Assembly: GCA_934589065.1 (NCBI GenBank)
Contig: CAKTNN010000034.1
Span: forward strand, 1 to 24,658
Direction: 5' to 3'
Origin: an uncultured Oscillospiraceae bacterium
GTDB taxonomy: Bacteria > Bacillota > Clostridia > Oscillospirales > Oscillospiraceae
Length of the DNA: 24,658 nt
In this document: piece after piece, positions 8,074-13,972 of the stretch
Layout of the letters: each line of letters opens with the position of its first letter
How positions within the stretch are numbered: position 1 is the stretch's first letter
Made by a program: the position numbers and the translations under genes
Notes under the pieces: model-generated
What the model was told of the DNA's origin: nothing
The model's input: the letters and a program-made list of their open reading frames with translations, nothing else
The model's database searches: none

Positions 8074-10062
8074 ATGCCAAAAATCATTCAGCTTTCTCCC
8101 CATATTGCCAACCTGATTGCCGCCGGTGAGGTGGTGGAGCGTCCGGCCTCCGTTGCCAAGGAGCTGCTGGAAAACGCGGTGGACGCCGGCGCAACCAAGG
8201 TTACCATCGAAATCCGGGATGGCGGCATGACCTTTCTCCGGGTGACGGACAACGGCTGCGGTATGACCGCCCAGGATGCCCGGACGGCCTTTCTGCGCCA
8301 TGCCACCTCCAAGCTGCACAGTGCCGAAGACCTGGCCTCCATCGGAACCATGGGCTTCCGGGGAGAAGCTCTGGCTGCCATTGCTTCCGTCAGCCGCATC
8401 GACCTGCTGACAAAGGTACCGGAAGACCTGGTCGGTGTCAGCCTCCACCTGGAAGGCGGAGAAATCACCGAAGAGACGGAAGCCGGCTGCCCGGACGGAA
8501 CCACTATCATCATCCGCAATCTTTTTTATAACACGCCCGCCCGGATGAAATTTATGAAGGCGGACACGGTAGAGGGCTCTCGGGTCACCTCCGCCGTGCA
8601 GCTGCAAGCCCTGGCCCACCCCCAGGTTGCCATTCAGCTGATTAAGGACGGAAAAACCGTCCTGTCCACCCCCGGCTCCGGTGCACTGCGGGACGCCGTG
8701 TACTGCGTATACGGTCGGGATTTCGGCAATATGGTTCCCGTAGACAGCCAATGGGAAAAATACCGTGTGACGGGTTTTGTTTGCAAGCCCACCGATGCCC
8801 GGCCCAGCCGGAATCTGCAAACCTTTTTTGTAAACCACCGTCCGGTAAAATCCAAGCTGCTGGTTGCCGCTCTGGAAGAGGCTTATCGCAATCAGCTGAT
8901 GGTGGGAAAATTCCCCACCTGTGTGCTGTGTTTGGAGCTTCCTCCCACGGCAGTGGATGTAAACGTCCATCCCGCCAAGACGGAAGTAAAATTCTTAAAC
9001 GAAAAAGCGGTTTTTGACTGCGTTCACTATGGCGTTCTTGGGGCACTGAACAAAACCCCCGACCGCCCGGAAATTCACTTTGCCAAAAAGCCTGACCCGC
9101 AGGCTTCCGGTACCCCCGCAGCCCCAGCCGTTCCCAAAATGCCTGACGGCCCGAAAGCTGCCCCAAAGAAAGATTTCTTCCGCACCATGAATGCGGAAGA
9201 ATATCGGAATTTCTCCCAGGTACTTAAGGATGCCCCCCAACCGAAGCAGGAAAAGGCCCAGGCGGTTCTTCAAAAACTGCCCCAGAGCGACACCGCCTTC
9301 CTTCATTCCCAGGTGATTCTTCCCAGCGGCAGCCCGGCTGCGAAAAATGTCCCCAGGCCCCAAGCGGAAACGCCGAAGGACGTTTCTCCCATTCCTCCGG
9401 TACAGGAATCGCCTGTACCTGTTCAAGCGCCCCTTCCGAAGCCGGAACCCATTTGGGAGGAGCCGGAGCAGGTTGCTCTGGAAATGCCAAAAAGCCCCGA
9501 CTGGCGCATGGTGGGCGAGCTCTACCGCACCTATATTCTGGTGGAGCAAGGGGACGAAGCCTATCTCATCGATAAGCACGCCGCCCACGAGCGGATTCTC
9601 TTTGACAAGCTGAAAGCCAACCAGGAAGCCATTGTAGGCCAGTCTCTTCTCGCCCCCGTCGCCGTGCGTCTGGAGCCTAAGGCTGCAGCGGCAGTGATGG
9701 ACAGCCTGGATATGCTTGCCCAGCTGGGCTTTGAACTGGAAGAATTCGGTGAAAACACCCTTCTTCTGCGGCAAATCCCTATGGACTTGACTCCGGATGA
9801 CGCCGCCTCAGCGGTGGAATCCCTGGCAGACGATTTGCTCCGGGGCAAAACCACCCAGGCCGATACCGTTCGGGACGAAATGCTCCACACCGTTGCCTGC
9901 AAAGCCGCCATTAAAGCCGGATGGGTCAACGATGACATGGAACTTCTGGAAATTGTCAAGCAGGTCATGGCCCGGGAAGACCTGAAATACTGCCCCCATG
10001 GCAGGCCTATCTGCATTACCCTCAGCAAAAAGCAGCTGGAAAAACAATTTAAGCGCACGTAA
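8074..10062 (+). CDS. mutL: DNA mismatch repair protein MutL (endonuclease type)
   Basis: A 662-residue protein. The N-terminal GHKL ATPase shows IAAGEVVERP, KELLENAVDAGA, the DNGCGM loop and GFRGEAL. A Pro/Ala-rich linker (about 345-465) leads to a C-terminal endonuclease domain with the DxHAxxERxxxD metal motif at 500-511 (DKHAAHERILFD; the last acidic residue is Asp rather than the usual Glu), CPHGRP at 640-645 and the terminal FKR. QSLLAP (523-528) matches the beta-clamp binding motif of Bacillus-type MutL. These mark a nicking MutL, as expected in bacteria without MutH. The start at 8074 uses GAGG at 8063-8066, inside the end of the CPBP gene, implying translational coupling. Confidence 0.96.
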   Translation: MPKIIQLSPHIANLIAAGEVVERPASVAKELLENAVDAGATKVTIEIRDGGMTFLRVTDNGCGMTAQDARTAFLRHATSKLHSAEDLASIGTMGFRGEALAAIASVSRIDLLTKVPEDLVGVSLHLEGGEITEETEAGCPDGTTIIIRNLFYNTPARMKFMKADTVEGSRVTSAVQLQALAHPQVAIQLIKDGKTVLSTPGSGALRDAVYCVYGRDFGNMVPVDSQWEKYRVTGFVCKPTDARPSRNLQTFFVNHRPVKSKLLVAALEEAYRNQLMVGKFPTCVLCLELPPTAVDVNVHPAKTEVKFLNEKAVFDCVHYGVLGALNKTPDRPEIHFAKKPDPQASGTPAAPAVPKMPDGPKAAPKKDFFRTMNAEEYRNFSQVLKDAPQPKQEKAQAVLQKLPQSDTAFLHSQVILPSGSPAAKNVPRPQAETPKDVSPIPPVQESPVPVQAPLPKPEPIWEEPEQVALEMPKSPDWRMVGELYRTYILVEQGDEAYLIDKHAAHERILFDKLKANQEAIVGQSLLAPVAVRLEPKAAAAVMDSLDMLAQLGFELEEFGENTLLLRQIPMDLTPDDAASAVESLADDLLRGKTTQADTVRDEMLHTVACKAAIKAGWVNDDMELLEIVKQVMAREDLKYCPHGRPICITLSKKQLEKQFKRT

Positions 10063-10084
10063 CCTTGCAAAGGAGGGTTTCCCC

Positions 10085-11014
10085 TTGAATTCCATAATCT
10101 GCCTGGCTGGGCCCACGGCATCGGGGAAAACCGCCCTTGCCGTCCGCCTTGCCCAGGAGCTGAACGGCGAAGTGGTATCCTGCGACTCCATGCAGGTGTA
10201 CCGCCGCATGAATATCGGCACAGCCAAACCGAGCCTTGAGGAGATGCAGGGCATCCCCCACCACATGATTGATGTTGCAGAACCGGAGGAGGACTATTCC
10301 GTCAGCCGCTATTGCGTCGAAGCTGCCCCCATTGTAGAGGACATTGTTGCCCGGGGCAAAACCGCCATCATTGCCGGGGGCACGGGACTCTATCTGGATT
10401 CCCTGGTAAGGGGCAATGATTTTGCCCCATTCCCCTCCACCGGCGTCCGGCAGCAGCTGGAAGAGGAGGCCGATGCCTTGGGGATGGAGGCCATGCGCTC
10501 CCGTCTCCGGGAAATCGACCCGGAAACCGCCCAGCGGGTGCAGGACCGCAAGCGAATTCTCCGGGCTCTGGAAGTATATCTGGAAACCGGAGAAACCATC
10601 ACCGCCCACAACCGCCGCACCCAGGAAAAGCCCCCCAGATTCTGTCCGCTTTGGCTGGGTCTGGATTTTGAAAGCCGGGAAACCCTCTACAGCCGCATTA
10701 ACAAACGGGTAGATCTCATGCTGGAGCAGGGGCTGGTGGAGGAAATTCAGGCGCTTCTTGCCAGCGACATTCCGGAAAAATGCACCGCCATGCAAGCCAT
10801 CGGCTACAAGGAATTTGTCGCCGCCCTGGAAAGTCGCTGCACGGAGCAGGAAGCCGCCGAACAGGTAAAGCAATCTTCCCGCAGATACGCCAAGCGGCAG
10901 CTGACCTGGTTCCGCCGAAACAAAGAAATGCACTGGCTCATCCGGGAGGAAGGGCAGGAAGAAGAGGAAATTTTCCGGTCTGCCCGACAAATTATTCAGG
11001 AAATCGACAAGTGA
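10085..11014 (+). CDS. miaA: tRNA dimethylallyltransferase
   Basis: A 309-residue enzyme that transfers dimethylallyl from DMAPP to A37 of tRNAs reading UNN codons, making the i6A substrate of MiaB. The P-loop GPTASGKT is near the N-terminus. DSMQVYRRMNIGTAKP, PHHMID and IIAGGTGLY, followed by the C-terminal RYAKRQLTWFR motif, are diagnostic. The start is taken as TTG at 10085 because AAGGAGGG (10070-10077) lies seven bases upstream and the protein then begins just before the P-loop as in other MiaA proteins. An upstream in-frame ATG at 9998 would lie inside mutL and before this SD. The gene follows mutL by 22 bases. Confidence 0.95.
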   Translation: MNSIICLAGPTASGKTALAVRLAQELNGEVVSCDSMQVYRRMNIGTAKPSLEEMQGIPHHMIDVAEPEEDYSVSRYCVEAAPIVEDIVARGKTAIIAGGTGLYLDSLVRGNDFAPFPSTGVRQQLEEEADALGMEAMRSRLREIDPETAQRVQDRKRILRALEVYLETGETITAHNRRTQEKPPRFCPLWLGLDFESRETLYSRINKRVDLMLEQGLVEEIQALLASDIPEKCTAMQAIGYKEFVAALESRCTEQEAAEQVKQSSRRYAKRQLTWFRRNKEMHWLIREEGQEEEEIFRSARQIIQEIDK

Positions 11015-11042
11015 ATCGTGGTAGCATAGGTGTACTCCAAAA

Positions 11043-11059
11043 GGATCCCCCAGGGATCC
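11043..11059 (+). promoter_or_regulatory. Hairpin in the hfq leader
   Basis: GGATCCC (11043-11049) and GGGATCC (11053-11059) form a 7-bp stem with a 3-base CCA loop between miaA and hfq. No T-tract follows, so it is not a terminator. It may be a processing or stability element, or a site for control of hfq translation; this is inference. Confidence 0.35.
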
Positions 11060-11086
11060 CACGAACAAGAAACGAGGGTATACATA

Positions 11087-11317
11087 ATGAATGAAGCGAT
11101 GAACTTGCAGGATGCCATTCTCAAAGAGGTGCGGCGGGAAAAAGTGCCCGTAACACTGTTTTTGATGAACGGATTTCAGCTCCGGGGCGTAATTACCGGA
11201 TTTGACAGCTTTGTAGTGGTGCTGGTGACCGATGGAAAACAGCAGATGATTTACAAGCACGCCATTTCCACCCTTGCGCCGATTCGGCCTCTGAAGTCTG
11301 CTGCGCCCACACCCTGA
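11087..11317 (+). CDS. hfq: RNA chaperone Hfq
   Basis: A 76-residue Sm-fold protein that forms hexamers and binds sRNAs and mRNAs. Sm1 spans about 7-47, with NLQD (Q8) at the RNA-binding proximal face, NGFQLRG, and F39-D40-S41-F42. Sm2 ends in the nearly invariant Y56-K57-H58-A-I-S-T. Position 31 is Gln within NGFQL; many enterobacterial proteins have Lys there. The C-terminal tail is short, as usual for Firmicutes. ATG 11087 is chosen for the GAGGG SD at 11074-11078 and because the family domain starts directly after it; ATG 11099 is the only nearby alternative. The miaA-hfq order is conserved across many bacteria. Confidence 0.95.
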   Translation: MNEAMNLQDAILKEVRREKVPVTLFLMNGFQLRGVITGFDSFVVVLVTDGKQQMIYKHAISTLAPIRPLKSAAPTP

Positions 11318-11345
11318 GCGCGGCAGGAGGGGGACACACTTTTCC

Positions 11346-11451
11346 GGGGCTGTCAGGGGAAACGCATCCATCCATGTTCCGGCGGCCCGTGCCGCGGGAA
11401 TAGAGGTGGCGTGCGCTTCCTCTGCAGCCCCTTATGCCATATAGAGAGGAG
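11346..11451 (+). promoter_or_regulatory. Structured RNA leader of yggS (candidate cis-regulator)
   Basis: The gap between hfq and yggS has three nested structures. A closing stem pairs GGGGCTG (11346-11352) with CAGCCCC (11425-11431). Inside it, an arm pair at 11377-11386 and 11391-11400 forms a nine-pair hairpin with one G-G mismatch. A third hairpin pairs AGAGG (11402-11406) with CCTCT (11419-11423). TCCTCT (11418-11423) can instead pair with AGAGGA (11445-11450), which is part of the yggS SD. This gives two mutually exclusive folds that could open or close the ribosome site. It matches no riboswitch family I recognise. Confidence 0.4.
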
Positions 11452-11459
11452 TTTTTCCA

Positions 11460-12152
11460 ATGTCCATTGCAGAAAATGTAGCTTCTATTCGTCTTGCCAT
11501 GGCCCAGGCCGCCCGGGATGCCGGGCGAGATCCCGGCGAAATCAAGCTCTGCGCTGCCACCAAGATGAATGATGCCGCTGCCGTCCGCCAGGCCATTGCC
11601 GCCGGTGTTGACCTGTGCGGAGAAAACCGGGTTCAGGAGCTGACCCAAAAGCTCAGCCAGAATGCCTACGAAGGTGCCCCCATCCATTTCATCGGGCATC
11701 TGCAAACCAACAAGGTGCGCCAGGTGGTGGGCAAGGTTGCCATGATTCAAAGCGTGGGCAGCGAGCATCTGCTTGCCGCCATTGACCGGGAGGCCGGGAA
11801 GCAGGGTCTGCGGCAGGATATTCTTCTGGAAGTGAACATCGGTTCCGAAGCGGCAAAAACCGGATTTGAGGCCGGAGACATTCTTCCGCTCATTGACAAA
11901 ATTGACAGTTTTCCCAACATTTGTGTCCGCGGACTTATGGCAATTCCCCCAAGAAGCGAGAACGAAGGCGATAATTTAAAATTTTTTCTGAAAATGCGGC
12001 AAATTTATGTTGACATACAGGCAAAAAAGGGCGATAATGTTTCAGTGGACTGTTTATCCATGGGAATGTCTGATGATTTCCCGGATGCGATCCGGGCAGG
12101 CAGCACCATGATTCGTGTTGGCACCGCTATTTTTGGTGCCCGCAACTACTGA
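11460..12152 (+). CDS. Pyridoxal phosphate homeostasis protein (YggS/YlmE/PLPBP)
   Basis: A 230-residue, single-domain alanine-racemase-like barrel that binds PLP without known catalysis and keeps PLP and amino/keto acid pools balanced. The PLP lysine is K35 in CAATKMNDA. GENRVQE, IHFIGHLQTNK and the C-terminal MGMSDDFPDAI and GTAIFG are family signatures. The SD GAGAGGAG (11444-11451) lies eight bases before the ATG. In Bacillus subtilis the orthologue ylmE stands next to ylmF (sepF) in the cluster leading to divIVA and ileS, as here. A structured leader precedes it. Confidence 0.94.
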   Translation: MSIAENVASIRLAMAQAARDAGRDPGEIKLCAATKMNDAAAVRQAIAAGVDLCGENRVQELTQKLSQNAYEGAPIHFIGHLQTNKVRQVVGKVAMIQSVGSEHLLAAIDREAGKQGLRQDILLEVNIGSEAAKTGFEAGDILPLIDKIDSFPNICVRGLMAIPPRSENEGDNLKFFLKMRQIYVDIQAKKGDNVSVDCLSMGMSDDFPDAIRAGSTMIRVGTAIFGARNY

Positions 12153-12196
12153 CACGCCTCATCAATAGATGTAAATATACAGGAGGAAATACAGAA

Positions 12197-12769
12197 ATGA
12201 GCCTTTGGGATAACGTAAAAAAGTTTGCCCAGCCCTACACCGATGACGACTACGATGATTACGACGAAGACGAAGACTACGCCGACGACGATTATGACGA
12301 ACCCGAAGAGAAGCCTGCCCGCCGCAGCGCTCCTGCCCGCCGCCCCCGTGCCGCTGCACCCGTAGAGGATGAGCCCGAAGAGGATGACGGCGATGACTTT
12401 GGCTTTGGCAGCATCGCTCCCGCTGCCGACACCACTTCCAATGTAACCACCGGAAGCTTCAACGGCCCTGTGCTCCATACCTCCGGCTCCACCAATAAGC
12501 AAGAGGTAGTGCTGTTCCGTCCCGGCAGCTTCAACGACACCTCCAAGGCCGCTGACGACCTGCGCAACCGCAAAGCCGTCATTGTCAACATGGAGAACGT
12601 GGACAAGGCTATGGCCCGCCGGGTTGTGGACTTCCTTTCCGGCTGCGTTTATGCGCTGGACGGCGATGTGAAAAAAATCGCCCAGTCCGCTTACCTCTTC
12701 TGCCCTCACAATATGGACATTGTCGGGGATCTGGAAACCCTCCAGGCTGAGGTGGAGAGCTACATCTGA
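12197..12769 (+). CDS. sepF: Cell division protein SepF
   Basis: A 190-residue protein that tethers FtsZ to the membrane and shapes the septum. The N-terminus (MSLWDNVKKFA) fits the amphipathic membrane-targeting helix. Residues about 15-75 are an unusually acidic Asp/Glu-rich linker, followed by Arg/Ala/Pro-rich and Gly-rich stretches. The C-terminal SepF domain (about 100-185) contains VVLFRPGSF, AVIVNMENVD, ARRVVDFLSGCVYALDGD and FCPHNMDI. AGGAGG (12181-12186) lies ten bases upstream of the ATG. Linker length and acidity exceed those of B. subtilis SepF (about 150 residues). Confidence 0.94.
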   Translation: MSLWDNVKKFAQPYTDDDYDDYDEDEDYADDDYDEPEEKPARRSAPARRPRAAAPVEDEPEEDDGDDFGFGSIAPAADTTSNVTTGSFNGPVLHTSGSTNKQEVVLFRPGSFNDTSKAADDLRNRKAVIVNMENVDKAMARRVVDFLSGCVYALDGDVKKIAQSAYLFCPHNMDIVGDLETLQAEVESYI

Positions 12770-12788
12770 TAGCTGACCCAGACGAATT

Positions 12789-12813
12789 CGCCGCGTCTAC
12801 TCTGCGGCGTTTT
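12789..12813 (+). terminator. Weak terminator or attenuating hairpin between sepF and divIVA
   Basis: CGCCGC (12789-12794) pairs with GCGGCG (12804-12809) across a 9-base loop, followed by TTTT (12810-12813). The stem is short and the T-tract brief, so it may be only partial, lowering or resetting expression of divIVA. Confidence 0.45.
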
Positions 12814-12876
12814 CACATACAGGCGTTTCCCTGGGATACGCCAATGCACCAAGAGATTACGGAAGGAGAAACAGAC

Positions 12877-13656
12877 ATGATTACTCCCCAACAGATCGAT
12901 CAGGTTTCTTTCAAGAAGTCTTCCTTCGGCGGCTACAATATGCAGCAGGTGGACGAATTCCTGGAACCTCTGACCGAAGACTATGTAACCCTTTACAAAG
13001 AGAATGCCCTGCTGAAGAGCAAGCTGCGGGTTCTTGCCGGCAAGCTGGAAGAGTACCGCAAGAGCGAGGGCACCGCCAAGGCTTCCGCCGTTGATGTTCA
13101 GGCCGAGCGTGACAAGATGCTGGCTGCCACCAAGGCACAGTGCGACAAGATGCTGAAAGAGGCCACCGCCAATGCCCAGCGCATTACCGCTTCTGCTGCA
13201 GCCGTTGCTGCCGCCGTTCCTACCCCTGCTGCACCCGCTCCCACTGCCAATGCCGATGCGCTGGTTGCCGCAGAGCAGGCCCGTGTAGAAGAGGCCCGGA
13301 AGGCCGCCAACGCCCGGATCGCCGAAATTCAGGAGCAGATGCGCGCCTGCATCCAGGCTCTGGAGCGGATTAAAGGCTCTGCAGCCGCGCCTGCTGCGCC
13401 CAAGCCCGCCACCTTTACCGCGCCTGCGGCGCCCGTTGCCCCTGCTGCTCCCGCTGCACCGGCAGCACCTGCTTCCCCCGCTGCCAGCGGCTCCGTAGCA
13501 GATGAGATTGCCCACAATATCGAAGCACTGGTCGGCACTGCCGAAGAGCCCGCCCCTAAGGCAGAGCCCAAGCACCCGGTGAATGACACCACCACCTCCC
13601 GTTTCGCCAACCTGAATCTGCAGTTTGGTCGGAACTACGATCCCACCCACAAGTAA
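12877..13656 (+). CDS. divIVA: DivIVA/GpsB-family cell division and polarity protein
   Basis: A 259-residue coiled-coil protein that recognises curved membrane at poles and septa. The N-terminal DivIVA motif (about 1-60) reads ITPQQIDQVSF, then SSFGGYNMQQVDEFL; F17 matches the membrane-inserting Phe of B. subtilis DivIVA, while the following Arg is replaced by Gly. Coiled coil covers about 35-70 and 80-165. An Ala/Pro-rich low-complexity linker (about 171-205) precedes a short conserved-looking tail ending SRFANLNLQFG. ATG 12877 follows GGAAGGAG (12861-12868) by eight bases; an in-frame ATG at 12844 lies before the SD and is rejected. Its position before ileS matches the Bacillus order, with ylmG and ylmH absent. 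Confidence 0.9.
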   Translation: MITPQQIDQVSFKKSSFGGYNMQQVDEFLEPLTEDYVTLYKENALLKSKLRVLAGKLEEYRKSEGTAKASAVDVQAERDKMLAATKAQCDKMLKEATANAQRITASAAAVAAAVPTPAAPAPTANADALVAAEQARVEEARKAANARIAEIQEQMRACIQALERIKGSAAAPAAPKPATFTAPAAPVAPAAPAAPAAPASPAASGSVADEIAHNIEALVGTAEEPAPKAEPKHPVNDTTTSRFANLNLQFGRNYDPTHK

Positions 13657-13675
13657 TTCTTTTGAATACGCAATG

Positions 13676-13924
13676 CCAGGATGAGGACAGGAGCCCAAAG
13701 TCCCTTTCTACAGAGAACTGCCGGACGGTGCAAGGCAGCAGAAAGTATTTGGTGCTTATCCCCTCAGAGCAGTGCGCCGAACCTCCTTTGGAGCAGTAGA
13801 CCGCACCGGGTTCGCCCGATACAGCGAAAACGAGTGCCGCCCCTTGGACAGGAGCGGAACAAGAGTGGTACCGCAGAGGTTACAGAGCCTTTGTCTCTTT
13901 CTTCAGAGAGACAAAGGCTTTTTT
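13676..13924 (+). ncRNA. T-box riboswitch (isoleucine) controlling ileS
   Basis: Stem I base TGAGG (13682-13686) pairs with CCTCA (13762-13766). A second helix pairs CTTTCT with AGAAAG, and the distal part AGAGAACTGCC...GGTGCAAGGCAGC has the T-box AG-bulge and terminal-loop pattern. ATC, an Ile codon, lies at 13758-13760 in the specifier loop. The T-box core AAGAGTGGTACCGC is at 13861-13874; its TGGT (13866-13869) complements the ACCA end of tRNA-Ile (discriminator A). The intrinsic terminator follows at 13887-13924. Uncharged tRNA-Ile should stabilise the antiterminator and switch ileS on. Start and end of the RNA are approximate. Confidence 0.9.
13887..13924 (+). terminator. T-box terminator hairpin of ileS
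   Basis: GCCTTTGTCTCT (13887-13898) pairs perfectly with AGAGACAAAGGC (13907-13918), followed by six Ts (13919-13924). The 5' arm overlaps the region the antiterminator would use, as expected for a transcriptional T-box. Confidence 0.9.
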
Positions 13925-13972
13925 CATTCCTTTTTACCCCAAAAGAGAAAACAATATGGAGGTCATATTCCA

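Noticed and set aside
9998..10084. Upstream in-frame start for miaA
   Set aside because: It lies within mutL, adds 29 residues with no family match, and precedes the strong SD at 10070-10077.
12149..12177. Promoter-like CTGACA and TAAATA with a 17-base spacer before sepF
   Set aside because: Transcription would start inside the sepF SD (12181-12186), leaving no usable ribosome site.
12197..12310. Acidic GAC/GAT-rich run in sepF as a possible microsatellite
   Set aside because: Codons alternate irregularly and the frame is kept; it is best explained as the acidic linker of SepF.
13380..13500. Ala/Pro repeat tract in divIVA as a possible tandem DNA repeat
   Set aside because: The bases vary between units; it is a low-complexity protein linker rather than a DNA repeat.
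13772..13972. N-terminal extension of ileS
   Set aside because: This stretch is the T-box leader; the SD at 13958 and family alignment place the start at 13973.
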